A stretch of 64,000 nt of DNA from Novosphingobium capsulatum NBRC 12533 (GTDB taxonomy: Bacteria > Pseudomonadota > Alphaproteobacteria > Sphingomonadales > Sphingomonadaceae): contig NZ_BCYV01000005.1 of assembly GCF_001598375.1 (NCBI RefSeq), positions 372,001 through 436,000 of the forward strand. The letters run 5' to 3'. The translations under genes were made by a program, and so were the position numbers. Under the pieces are notes generated by a model. That model was given only the letters and a program-made list of their open reading frames with translations, made no database searches and had not been told where the DNA came from. Position 1 is the first letter of the stretch, and every line of letters begins with the position of its first letter. Of the stretch, positions 9,420-17,301 are shown in pieces.

Positions 9420-9602
9420 TTAGAGGTGGCCGTCCGAAGCGTTGTTCATGTCGTTCGACACGAGGTTGAAGGTGTTGCCGAGCGAGTTGCCCAGCGCGCC
9501 CATGGCGGTGATGGCAGCAACGGCGATCAGAGCGGCGATCAGGCCGTATTCAATGGCGGTGGCGCCTTCTTCGTTGCGGAACAGGTCGCGGACGAGCTTC
9601 AT
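9420..9602 (-). CDS. flp: Flp-type class IVb pilin
   Basis: A 60-residue prepilin of the Flp/Fap family, the major subunit of Tad pili used in surface attachment. A short basic leader MKLVRDLFRNEEG ends in the prepilin peptidase site G13/A14, followed by the family motif ATAIEYGLIAALIAVA and a hydrophobic helix. The start ATG is preceded by CAGGAG. The rest of the tad locus (cpaABCEF, tadBC) is not in the window, so the subunit is encoded apart from the assembly genes or at the edge of a locus elsewhere. Confidence 0.9.
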   Translation of the reverse strand: MKLVRDLFRNEEGATAIEYGLIAALIAVAAITAMGALGNSLGNTFNLVSNDMNNASDGHL

Positions 9603-9701
9603 AAATTCTACTCCTGAAGAGATCTTCTTTTCCCGGCCCGCCTCGGTTTTGCGTCACGCTGCGGACAATGCTGTCTCTAGGCAGTAAAACCTAAAATGCG
9701 C

Positions 9702-9884
9702 TTAATGCCGATTGGCCGCAGCCACCGCTGCATTGTCGATAATGTGCCAAAGACGGTAGAGTTGATTGGTAAACGCGTTGAGCCCGAAAACGATCGACAG
9801 GCCCAGTGCCCCCACCAGCAGGCCATATTCCACCAGCGTCACCGCCTCGCTTTCGCGCGCGATCCTGCGCAAGAAGTTCTTCAT
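9702..9884 (-). CDS. second Flp-like pilin with unusual processing site
   Basis: A 60-residue protein with the same build as its neighbour: basic leader MKNFLRRIARESEA, then VTLVEYGLLVGALGLSIVFG and a polar tail. The Glu-Tyr-Gly signature of Flp pilins is kept, but the residue before the expected cut is Ala14 instead of Gly. The transmembrane helix is intact. It lies 99 bp upstream of flp on the same strand and may be a minor pilin or pseudopilin. Confidence 0.8.
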   Translation of the reverse strand: MKNFLRRIARESEAVTLVEYGLLVGALGLSIVFGLNAFTNQLYRLWHIIDNAAVAAANRH

Positions 9885-9996
9885 GTCTTGGCCCCATCCA
9901 CCTGTGCATCTTTCCGCTTAGCGGGACATGGCCTAAGAAACCGTTGCCGGCATGACTGGCGGTTTGCCCTTATGTTTTGCCGGATCGGATTAACCA

Positions 9997-10467
9997 ATGT
10001 CAGCTACACTTGCCTCGCCCCTGCCGCACCAGGCATCCGCGCCGCTGCTGGTCGTCGCTGCAGCGCTGGTAGCGGGCGAGGGCAGCGAAGGCCGCCTGCT
10101 GTTGCAGCAGCGCCCGCTGGGCAAGCATCACGGCGGGTTGTGGGAATTTCCCGGCGGCAAGGTGGAGCCAGGTGAGACGCCGGCAGCGGCCCTGGCGCGC
10201 GAGTTGGCAGAAGAGCTGGGAATTGCCGTCGATCCTGCCGATCTGGCGCCGTTGACCTTTGCCGTGCACGAGGCGGCCACCAGCGGGCGTGATCTGGTCC
10301 TGCTGCTCTATCGCTGTGCCGCCTGGCGTGGCACGCCCGTGGCCGAAGAAGGGGCGGCGCTGCAATGGGTAGATGGGGCAGCCCTGCGCAGTTTGGCCAT
10401 TCCCGAAACCATGCCGCCGCTCGATATTGCACTGTGTATAACTGCACAAAATTTGCTTGGCGCCTGA
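9997..10467 (+). CDS. mutT: NUDIX hydrolase, probable 8-oxo-dGTP diphosphatase
   Basis: A 156-residue NUDIX protein. The full Nudix box (G-x5-E-x7-REU-x-EE-x-G-U) runs from Gly54 to Ile76. KHHGGLWEFPGGKVEPGE is the extended MutT-type box, supporting an 8-oxo-dGTP-cleaning role against GC-to-TA mutations. The ATG at 9997 gives the usual length with a short extra N-terminus. It ends 50 bp before the tRNA cluster and is divergent from the pilin genes. Confidence 0.85.
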   Translation: MSATLASPLPHQASAPLLVVAAALVAGEGSEGRLLLQQRPLGKHHGGLWEFPGGKVEPGETPAAALARELAEELGIAVDPADLAPLTFAVHEAATSGRDLVLLLYRCAAWRGTPVAEEGAALQWVDGAALRSLAIPETMPPLDIALCITAQNLLGA

Positions 10468-10517
10468 ACAAGACGCTTGCCAACCTGCGCTGTGTGACAT
10501 AGAGGCGCGGCTCCCCG

Positions 10518-10594
10518 GCACCCGTAGCTCAGCTGGATAGAGCATCAGACTACGAATCTGAGGGTCGGACGTTCGAATCGTTCCGGGTGCACCA
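10518..10594 (+). tRNA. tRNA-Arg (ACG), copy 1
   Basis: A complete 77-nt cloverleaf: acceptor GCACCCG/CGGGTGC, D arm GCTC..GAGC, anticodon stem TCAGA/TCTGA with loop CTACGAA (anticodon ACG), and T arm GGACG/CGTTC with TTCGAAT. The discriminator base is A and CCA is encoded. Confidence 0.97.
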
Positions 10595-10649
10595 TTCTCC
10601 TTTCAGGGGCGTGGGGCAGGGGAAGGCCTTCACTGGCCATACATGGCAG

Positions 10650-10726
10650 GCACCCGTAGCTCAGCTGGATAGAGCATCAGACTACGAATCTGAGGGTCGG
10701 ACGTTCGAATCGTTCCGGGTGCGCCA
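10650..10726 (+). tRNA. tRNA-Arg (ACG), copy 2
   Basis: The body is identical in sequence to copy 1 (anticodon ACG, encoded CCA), but the discriminator base is G instead of A. It lies 55 bp downstream of copy 1. Confidence 0.97.
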
Positions 10727-10783
10727 TACCTTTCCATTGGAAAGGCGCCTGCATGGGTATCCCGGCAGGCACGACATTGGCAG

Positions 10784-10860
10784 GCACCCGTAGCTCAGCT
10801 GGATAGAGCATCAGACTACGAATCTGAGGGTCGGACGTTCGAATCGTTCCGGGTGCGCCA
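10784..10860 (+). tRNA. tRNA-Arg (ACG), copy 3
   Basis: Identical to copy 2, with anticodon ACG, discriminator G and encoded CCA. It lies 57 bp downstream of copy 2. The stretch just before it (ATTGGCAG) resembles that before copy 2 (CATGGCAG), suggesting local tandem duplication. Confidence 0.97.
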
Positions 10861-11299
10861 CTCGCTTATCATCACGCTACAGCACGATCCGCACAAGCCG
10901 GCGCCTGTCTCGGGCGGCCGGTCGCATTGGTGTTTGCCGCCGCGGCCGCAACGCCACGATCCGGCCTGTGGTTGTGCGCGGCGCCATCCTCTTCGGCTGT
11001 CACTACGCAAACCCCGATTTGACGCACCGGGCAATTCATGCTGGCTTCGTGGCTTGTTCGGCGTGGAAAGGGCGGCGCGCATGGTGCGGCATCCGCGTCG
11101 TTTCAGGGTGCATTGCAATGCCGCATTGCAGCGATTTTTCGTTATACTAGTATAAATCCCGAGAAACCGCGTTTTCGCTGCATCAATTGTCGTCTTGGCC
11201 GCTGTTGGCCGTTGCGCAAGGCGCGATCATGGTTCAATGGGAGAGCCGGTTTTGCGAATACGCAGAGCCTTGAGGCAGCCAGAATAAGGATATTGAGAC
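10861..11299. other. intergenic region between tRNA cluster and pdhA
   Basis: This 439-bp stretch has no convincing gene. Short open frames cross it on both strands but show no ribosome sites or recognisable sequence. It becomes AT-richer near 11130-11170 and is likely to contain the pdhA promoter. Confidence 0.6.
11110..11156 (+). promoter_or_regulatory. palindromes in the pdhA upstream region
   Basis: A perfect 14-bp palindrome TTATACTAGTATAA lies at 11142-11155, preceded by two copies of GCATTGCA (11110-11117 and 11123-11130). TATACT and TATAAA within the palindrome could act as a -10 element. The position, about 150 bp before the pdhA start, suits a promoter-operator with a long leader. 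The regulator is unknown. Confidence 0.45.
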
Positions 11300-12442
11300 T
11301 TGGCCAAGTCCGCCAGGCCGCGTGCCGCCAATCCCCGCTCCTCCGCCCCCAAGCCTGCTGCTGTGGCCGCGTCGGTTTCCGACGTGTCGGCCGCGCTGAG
11401 CAGCCCGGTCGAGGACGATGCCACCTTCGCGCTGCGCAGCCTTCAGCAGTCGCACGCGAACAACAAGCGCTATGATGCGTCGGACGCCGAACTGCTCAAG
11501 TTCTATGAGCAGATGGTGCTGATCCGCCGCTTCGAGGAAAAGGCGGGCCAGCTTTATGGCCTGGGCCTGATCGGCGGCTTCTGCCACCTCTATATCGGCC
11601 AGGAAGCCGTGGCGGTCGGTCTGCAGTCGGCGCTCAACGAGGGCCACGACAGCGTGATCACCGGTTATCGTGACCATGGCCACATGCTGGCCTATGGCAT
11701 CGATCCCAAGGTGATCATGGCCGAATTGACCGGTCGCGGCGCGGGCATCTCGCGCGGCAAGGGCGGGTCGATGCACATGTTCTCCACCGAGCACAAGTTC
11801 TTCGGCGGCCACGGCATCGTCGGCGCGCAGGTCTCGCTGGGTGCAGGCCTGGCGTTCGGCCATAAGTATCGCGACGATGGCGGCGTGTGCATGGCCTATT
11901 TCGGCGATGGCGCGGCCAACCAGGGCCAGGTCTACGAAACCTTCAACATGGCCGCGCTGTGGAAGCTGCCGATCGTGTTCGTGGTGGAAAACAACGGTTA
12001 TGCCATGGGCACCGCGGTCAAGCGCGGTTCGGCCGAAACCCATTTCTATCGCCGTGGCACCGCGTTCCGCATCCCCGGCATGCCGGTCAACGGCATGGAC
12101 GTGCTCGAAGTGCGCCAGGCTGCCGAAGTGGCGCTGGAATATGTGCGCGGCGGCAATGGCCCAGTGCTGATGGAACTCAACACCTATCGCTATCGCGGCC
12201 ACTCGATGTCTGACCCGGCCAAGTATCGCAGCCGTGAAGAAGTGCAGGAAATGCGCGACAAGCACGATCCGATCGAGGGCGCCAAGCAGGAACTGCTCAA
12301 GCGCGGCGTGACCGAAGAAGCGATCAAGGACATCGACAAGAAGATTCGCCAGCAGGTGGCCCAGGCCGCCGACTTTGCCGAAAGCTCGCCCGAGCCGGAC
12401 ATGGCAGAGCTGTATACCGACGTGCTGGTGGAGAAGTACTGA
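11300..12442 (+). CDS. pdhA: pyruvate dehydrogenase E1 component, alpha subunit
   Basis: Thiamine-diphosphate-dependent E1 alpha of the pyruvate dehydrogenase complex, which decarboxylates pyruvate and passes the acetyl group to lipoyl-E2. The protein is 380 aa. The ThDP-binding block [19 protein letters not shown] starts near residue 200, and the conserved [15 protein letters not shown] and [12 protein letters not shown] segments are present. The start is TTG at 11300, supported by AAGGA 10 bases upstream. pdhB begins 1 bp after the stop, so the two subunits are co-expressed. An Ala/Pro-rich N-terminal extension of about 50 residues precedes the core. Confidence 0.95.
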   Translation: MAKSARPRAANPRSSAPKPAAVAASVSDVSAALSSPVEDDATFALRSLQQSHANNKRYDASDAELLKFYEQMVLIRRFEEKAGQLYGLGLIGGFCHLYIGQEAVAVGLQSALNEGHDSVITGYRDHGHMLAYGIDPKVIMAELTGRGAGISRGKGGSMHMFSTEHKFFGGHGIVGAQVSLGAGLAFGHKYRDDGGVCMAYFGDGAANQGQVYETFNMAALWKLPIVFVVENNGYAMGTAVKRGSAETHFYRRGTAFRIPGMPVNGMDVLEVRQAAEVALEYVRGGNGPVLMELNTYRYRGHSMSDPAKYRSREEVQEMRDKHDPIEGAKQELLKRGVTEEAIKDIDKKIRQQVAQAADFAESSPEPDMAELYTDVLVEKY

Positions 12443-12443
12443 G

Positions 12444-13817
12444 ATGGCAATTGAACTCAAGATGCCCGCCCTCTCGCCCACGATGGAAGAGGGCACGCTG
12501 GCCAAGTGGCTGGTGAAGCCCGGCGACACGGTCAAGTCTGGTGACATCCTCGCCGAAATCGAAACCGACAAGGCGACGATGGAATTCGAATCCATCGACG
12601 AAGGCACGATCGGCGAACTGCTGGTTTCCGAAGGCACCGAAGGCGTCAAGGTCGGCACCGTGATCGCCACGCTGCAGGGCGAGGACGAGCCGGCTGCCCC
12701 TGCCGCCGCGTCCGCCCCGGCGGCCGAACCGGCGCCTGCCCCTGCTGCTGATCCCAAGGCCCAGGCTGCCGCCGCGATCGCGCCCAAGCATGACGCCAAG
12801 CCTGCGGCCGATCCGGAAATCCCGGCCGGCACCACGATGGTTCCCACCACCGTGCGCGAAGCGCTGCGCGACGCCATGGCCGAGGAAATGCGCGCTGATT
12901 CCGCCGTCTTCGTGATGGGTGAGGAAGTGGCCGAGTACCAGGGCGCCTACAAGGTGACCCAGGGCCTGCTCGAAGAGTTTGGCGACAAGCGCGTGATCGA
13001 TACCCCGATCACCGAATATGGCTTTGCCGGCATTGGTGCGGGCGCCGCCATGGGTGGTCTCAAGCCCGTAATCGAGTTCATGACGTTCAACTTCGCCATG
13101 CAGGCGATCGACCACATCATCAACTCGGCCGCCAAGACCAACTACATGTCCGGTGGCCAGATGCGCTGCCCGATCGTGTTCCGTGGCCCCAACGGCGCCG
13201 CTGCGCGCGTGGGTGCGCAGCACAGCCAGAACTATGGCCCGTGGTATGCCGCAGTCCCCGGTCTCGTGGTCATCGCGCCTTATGACGCGGCCGATGCCAA
13301 GGGCCTGCTCAAGGCCGCGATCCGCAGCCAGGACCCGGTGGTGTTCCTGGAAAACGAACTCGTCTATGGCCGCACGTTCGACGTGCCGCAGCTTGACGAT
13401 TTCGTGCTGCCGATCGGCAAGGCCCGCGTGGTGCGTGAAGGCAAGGACGTGACGATCGTGTCGTACTCGATCGGCGTGGGCTTTGCCCTCGAGGCTGCGC
13501 AGCAGCTGGCCGAGCAAGGCATCGATGCCGAAGTGATCGACCTGCGCACGCTGCGTCCGCTCGACAAGGAAACCGTGCTGGCCAGCCTCGCCAAGACCAA
13601 CCGCATGGTCGTTGCCGAAGAAGGCTTCCCGGTCTGCTCGATCGCGTCGGAAATCATCGCCATCGCCATGGAAGAAGGCTTCGATCACCTCGATGCCCCG
13701 GTCCTGCGCGTGTGCGACGAAGACGTGCCGCTGCCTTATGCCGCCAACCTCGAAAAGGCCGCGTTGATCGACGCTGGCAAGATCGTGGCTGCGGTCAAGA
13801 AGGTCTGCTACCGCTAA
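12444..13817 (+). CDS. pdhB: pyruvate dehydrogenase E1 component, beta subunit with lipoyl domain
   Basis: A 457-residue E1 beta with an N-terminal lipoyl domain, an arrangement typical of alphaproteobacteria. [14 protein letters not shown] starts the lipoyl domain and the lipoylated Lys is K43 in [10 protein letters not shown]. An Ala/Pro-rich hinge (about residues 75-130) leads into the transketolase-type domain ([47 protein letters not shown]). ATG 12444 is chosen because the lipoyl domain starts there; an in-frame upstream ATG at 12375 lies inside pdhA. E2 and E3 genes are not in the window. Confidence 0.95.
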   Translation: MAIELKMPALSPTMEEGTLAKWLVKPGDTVKSGDILAEIETDKATMEFESIDEGTIGELLVSEGTEGVKVGTVIATLQGEDEPAAPAAASAPAAEPAPAPAADPKAQAAAAIAPKHDAKPAADPEIPAGTTMVPTTVREALRDAMAEEMRADSAVFVMGEEVAEYQGAYKVTQGLLEEFGDKRVIDTPITEYGFAGIGAGAAMGGLKPVIEFMTFNFAMQAIDHIINSAAKTNYMSGGQMRCPIVFRGPNGAAARVGAQHSQNYGPWYAAVPGLVVIAPYDAADAKGLLKAAIRSQDPVVFLENELVYGRTFDVPQLDDFVLPIGKARVVREGKDVTIVSYSIGVGFALEAAQQLAEQGIDAEVIDLRTLRPLDKETVLASLAKTNRMVVAEEGFPVCSIASEIIAIAMEEGFDHLDAPVLRVCDEDVPLPYAANLEKAALIDAGKIVAAVKKVCYR

Positions 13818-13851
13818 GCGGTGGTGGCTGACCGGGGCGCAGGATCTCGCA

Positions 13852-14433
13852 GTGCATAATCCGGCAATGCAGGATCTGATCGATGGCTTGCCGCCGCTTG
13901 AACGGCTTGCGGCAAGCTATGCTCCGGCAGCCACACGCCCGCTGTGGATCGGCTATTTCGCGCTGGAACAGCGCCTAGCCGATGCCGCGCGGGATGGGCG
14001 CGACGCCATTATGATCCAACTGCGGCTGGCCTGGTGGCGTGATCGCCTGGGCGAGGATGCCGCCCGCTGGCCCAAGGGTGAACCCTTGCTGGCCATGCTT
14101 TCCCCCTGGAACCCGTCACGCCCCGCGCTTTCGGCACTGGTCGATGGCTATGAGGCGCTGCATGTGGGCGAGGAAGGCCCTGCCGCACTTGATGAGGCGC
14201 GCGTGGGCGTGATGCTGGCGCTGGCCGGCTTTTCCGATATTGCCGATCTGGCGCCGGTGGAACTGGGCGCCCGCCAATGGCGCGGCCTGGCACCGTCCAC
14301 ACCCGGAATGGCGCCGCTGCCCCGCGCGATGCGGCCGCTGGCGCTGCTGCGTGGCATGGCCCTGCGCGGCGAGGGCGGCAGCCCGGCGCTGCGCTTCCTC
14401 AGTGCCTTGCGGTTGGGACTGATCGGCCGCTGA
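13852..14433 (+). CDS. squalene/phytoene-synthase-like protein, short
   Basis: A 193-residue protein that resembles the middle of the squalene/phytoene synthase superfamily (ALEQRLADAA, then QLRLAWWRDRLGEDAARWP, the block seen in non-catalytic members such as NDUFAF6-like proteins). Neither Asp-rich DxxxD diphosphate-binding motif is present and it is well short of the roughly 280 aa of enzymes, so prenyl synthase activity is unlikely. The start is uncertain: GTG 13852 (weak AGGAT upstream) or ATG 13867. It follows pdhB by 34 bp and may be co-transcribed. Confidence 0.7.
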   Translation: MHNPAMQDLIDGLPPLERLAASYAPAATRPLWIGYFALEQRLADAARDGRDAIMIQLRLAWWRDRLGEDAARWPKGEPLLAMLSPWNPSRPALSALVDGYEALHVGEEGPAALDEARVGVMLALAGFSDIADLAPVELGARQWRGLAPSTPGMAPLPRAMRPLALLRGMALRGEGGSPALRFLSALRLGLIGR

Positions 14434-14509
14434 TCCTGCCAAATCGGTATTGCTTTCCTCTGTGAACGTCCGCCCGGGACCGTAAAATTGCGTAAACCGG
14501 GGGTGGGCA

Positions 14510-14983
14510 ATGAACAGAACGTTGGTGGGTGCTTTGGGCGCGCTGATGCTGGTGGCAGCGGGCGTTTTCTGGTGGCAAGGCCACGCTGCCGTGCAGAAAA
14601 ACCCGGCGCTGGCCGCCGTCCCCAGCAGCGCACCGTCAGCAGAGGCGAGCGAGGACGATACCCTGCCCACCGCCGATGGTGACGGCTTGCAGGGACCAGC
14701 CCTGCCGCATGCCAGCGAGGCGAGCCGCGAGCAGCGCCGCTTCGACCGGTTCGACAAGGACCGCGATGGCCGCATCACCCGCAACGAACTGCTGGCCCCA
14801 CGGGCCAAGGATTTCCGCAAGCTGGATGTCGACGGCAACAACCTGCTCAGCTTTGACGAATGGGCGGTGAGCACCGAGAACAAGTTCAAGAGCGCCGATG
14901 CCAACGGCGATGGCGCGTTGACCCGTGCCGAATTCGTCACCACCAAGCAGAAAACCAAGAAGGCGGCCTGCGCCTGCAAGTGA
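14510..14983 (+). CDS. exported EF-hand calcium-binding protein
   Basis: A 157-residue protein with an N-terminal membrane anchor or signal segment (TLVGALGALMLVAAGVFWW, residues 4-22), then an acidic/Ala-rich linker and three EF-hand loops: D82-E93 (DKDRDGRITRNE), D106-E117 (DVDGNNLLSFDE) and D130-E141 (DANGDGALTRAE). All three have acidic residues at positions 1 and 12. It ends with a Lys-rich stretch and AACACK. The family binds calcium in the periplasm or at the membrane; the specific role is unknown. GGGGGTGGG precedes the ATG. Confidence 0.85.
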   Translation: MNRTLVGALGALMLVAAGVFWWQGHAAVQKNPALAAVPSSAPSAEASEDDTLPTADGDGLQGPALPHASEASREQRRFDRFDKDRDGRITRNELLAPRAKDFRKLDVDGNNLLSFDEWAVSTENKFKSADANGDGALTRAEFVTTKQKTKKAACACK

Positions 14984-15832
14984 TCAGGCCAGCGAGTGTA
15001 ACACCGGCTCCAGTCCATCGAGCAGAACGCCAGGCCGATCGCGCTGCGGCAGGTCGCTGGCCGATTTCATCAGGCCGGTGGTTAGGCCCACGGCCATGGC
15101 GCCAGCGCCGTTGGCCATGCGCATTTCGAGGGCGGGATCATCGCCCACCACCACCATCGCGCCCGCGGCGCTGCGCGGCAGGCCCATGATCTGGCGGGCC
15201 ACGTCAAAGGCCACGCGCGATGGCTTGCCCAGGATGCGCGCTCGCTTGCCGGTCATTGCCGTGAGCATCGCATTGATGGCAAAGCTCGATCCAATCGCGC
15301 GGCCCGTGGCCGTGGCAAAGAATGGTACGTTGCTGGCGGTAAACAGCCGCGCCCCGTGCCACAGCGAATCGCAGCCGGCCTCAAGCGCGGCAAAATCGAA
15401 CTCGCGGAACCATCCGGTATAGACTGCATCGACGCGCTCTGCCGGTTCCGACGGATCGATCACGTCAAGCCCGATCGCCCGCAGCGGCGCGGCGCAGCCG
15501 GCATTGCCCAGCACCCGCACCCGCCGCAACCCCTGCGCGGCAAACCACGCGGCGGCCGATGCCGATGGCGTGAGCATCTGCGCATCGTCTACCGGAAATC
15601 CTGCATTGCGCAGCGATGCGGCATAGTCGGCCGGCGCCTTGGCCGTGCCATTGGTGAAGATCACATACGGCGTGCCGCGCTGGCGCAGCCGTTCCAGCAG
15701 GGCCACGGCATGGGGCAGGGCCTTGTGTCCGCCGCTCTTGGCGTCGCCCAGGGCAATCGTGCCATCCATGTCGAAGATGAAGCCGGCGGCATCGCGCAGA
15801 CGCGCCGCGTGATCGGGGGAAAGGACGGTCAC
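14984..15832 (-). CDS. HAD-superfamily (class IIA) phosphatase
   Basis: A 282-residue HAD hydrolase of the NagD/4-nitrophenylphosphatase type. The nucleophile motif FIFDMDGTIALGD (D21, D23), IFTNGT, LGKPSRVAF and VVVGDDPALEM are motifs I-IV, and the cap region sits between motifs II and III as in class IIA. The start is GTG at 15832, overlapping the carboxyltransferase stop by 4 bp (GTGA). It is the last gene of the carboxylase operon, so it may dephosphorylate a pathway intermediate; this is inference. The same frame stays open upstream to 16483 inside the neighbouring gene, but that extension has no family sequence. Confidence 0.85.
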   Translation of the reverse strand: MTVLSPDHAARLRDAAGFIFDMDGTIALGDAKSGGHKALPHAVALLERLRQRGTPYVIFTNGTAKAPADYAASLRNAGFPVDDAQMLTPSASAAAWFAAQGLRRVRVLGNAGCAAPLRAIGLDVIDPSEPAERVDAVYTGWFREFDFAALEAGCDSLWHGARLFTASNVPFFATATGRAIGSSFAINAMLTAMTGKRARILGKPSRVAFDVARQIMGLPRSAAGAMVVVGDDPALEMRMANGAGAMAVGLTTGLMKSASDLPQRDRPGVLLDGLEPVLHSLA

Positions 15833-17301
15833 AGGCTGGCTCCGGCATGAAGGGCGAGGCGAAAGCCGGGGCGTTCGACCACCAGGTTGCGTGCGTCGGG
15901 CTTGGCCGCCAATTGCCGCAGCAGGCTGAGTAGCGGCGCGGCCTCGGGCGTGTAGGTGGCGCGCGAGGGGCCGGCGGCCAGCATGGCATCGACCTGATCG
16001 GCGGGCATGACCGCGCGCAGCAGGAATTCCTCGTCCGGCAGGCCCTGGCCAAACTGGCGGCGCAGGTCGGCCAGGGTGGGAAACGCCGGCTCCCGCTCCA
16101 GTTCGCGCGCACGTGGCCGGTCCATGATCGTGGCCAGCACCGCCGGATCGATCGGCGAGGTGGGCTTGCCGAACTTGCCTAGGCAATAGCGGATCACCTG
16201 GTCTGAAACCTGGGCATAGCGATGGCTGCCGATCACATTGAACAGCGCCTGGTTCATGACCATCTGCGGAAACGGCGTGACCATGATGGGATAGCCCAGT
16301 TCGGCGCGCACTTGCCCGGTTTCGGCAATCACGGCCTCCATCCGGTCGGCCAGGCCCAGTTCGGCCAGTTGCCGCGCCGTGGTCGTCATCACCCCGCCGG
16401 CGATCTGGTGGCGCAGGAAACTGGCATCGAAATTCTGCGGCGCGCCCGGCGGCAGGCCTTCGGCCAGAGCCACGCGCTGCCAATAGCGAGTCAGGCGCGT
16501 GAGCGCGTTCCGGTCGATCTCCACGCTGTGGCCGGCATCCTCAAGGTTGGCGAGCATGCGGTTCGCCTCGGGCAGCGATGAGCCATCGCCACCCGGGCCA
16601 ACGCCCACATGCACGGCGCTGATGTCCAGGCGCGCTGCCTCCAGGCTGGAAAGCATGCCCTGGCCGATCGTGGTATGGGCGTGGATTTCCAGCGGCTTGG
16701 CGCCGATCACGGCCTTGACCGCCGGCACCAGCGTGCGCACCCGGTCCACCGACAACAGCCCGCCCGGGTCCTTGATATAGAACAGGTCGATATCGGGGCA
16801 TTGCGCCAAGGCGCGGGCGAAATCGGCGTAGAACGCGTCGGTATGGATCGAAGACAGCGTGAAGGTGAGCGCGGCCATGACCTGCGCCCCGCCTTCCTGC
16901 TTTACCAGCCGCGCCGCTTCGATCACGGCTGGCACCTCGTGCATCGGATCGAGCAGCACGAAGCGGCCCACGCCATTGGCCTGCAGCGTGCGATAGACCA
17001 CCGCCATGAAATCGGGATCGGCCTGCTGCCAGGCGATGAAACGCAGGCCCGTGGTGATGAACTGCAACGGCGTGGTCGGCATAGCGGCGGCCATGCGCCG
17101 CAGCCGTTCCCACGGGTTGTTGCGGAAATAGCGGACAGCCACGGCCATGTGGCTGGATGAAGTGAAATCCACCGCGGCAAAGCCACAGGCCTGCGTAAGC
17201 GACGCGGCCTGGAGCATGTGCGCGGTGTGCAGGCCGGTGGCGCCCCACAGGCTCTGGTTGCCGTCGCGCATGGTCACATCGACAAGCCGGATCGCGGTCA
17301 T
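15829..17301 (-). CDS. biotin-dependent carboxyltransferase subunit (OadA/pyruvate carboxylase CT-like)
   Basis: A 490-residue TIM-barrel carboxyltransferase of the HMGL-like/PYC_OADA superfamily. Residues needed in pyruvate carboxylase CT domains are recognisable: Arg12-Asp13 and Gln16 in VTMRDGNQSLWG, the metal/carbamate Lys177 in FYIKDPGGLL, His207 and His209 in LEIHAHTTIGQG, and Thr near 306 in GGVMTTTA. The RDAHQS motif of pyruvate and oxaloacetate enzymes reads RDGNQS here, so the acceptor is probably not pyruvate. It lacks a C-terminal biotin domain; BCCP is separate. It overlaps the biotin carboxylase stop by 4 bp and the HAD gene by 4 bp. Confidence 0.88.
   Translation of the reverse strand: MTAIRLVDVTMRDGNQSLWGATGLHTAHMLQAASLTQACGFAAVDFTSSSHMAVAVRYFRNNPWERLRRMAAAMPTTPLQFITTGLRFIAWQQADPDFMAVVYRTLQANGVGRFVLLDPMHEVPAVIEAARLVKQEGGAQVMAALTFTLSSIHTDAFYADFARALAQCPDIDLFYIKDPGGLLSVDRVRTLVPAVKAVIGAKPLEIHAHTTIGQGMLSSLEAARLDISAVHVGVGPGGDGSSLPEANRMLANLEDAGHSVEIDRNALTRLTRYWQRVALAEGLPPGAPQNFDASFLRHQIAGGVMTTTARQLAELGLADRMEAVIAETGQVRAELGYPIMVTPFPQMVMNQALFNVIGSHRYAQVSDQVIRYCLGKFGKPTSPIDPAVLATIMDRPRARELEREPAFPTLADLRRQFGQGLPDEEFLLRAVMPADQVDAMLAAGPSRATYTPEAAPLLSLLRQLAAKPDARNLVVERPGFRLALHAGASL

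Noticed and set aside
10518..10860. Regular 77-bp repeats with 55-57-bp spacers resembling a small CRISPR array
   Set aside because: Each repeat folds as a complete tRNA-Arg with encoded CCA, and no cas genes are near.
10816..11155. Two opposing open frames of 100 codons after the third tRNA
   Set aside because: They run into the tRNA gene, lack ribosome sites and have no recognisable sequence.
11234..13688. Long minus-strand frames opposite pdhA and pdhB
   Set aside because: pdhA/pdhB carry complete ThDP and lipoyl motifs; the antisense frames have no family sequence.
15833..16483. N-terminal extension of the HAD phosphatase frame
   Set aside because: It lies wholly within the carboxyltransferase gene in another frame; HAD homology begins only after GTG 15832, which overlaps the upstream stop.
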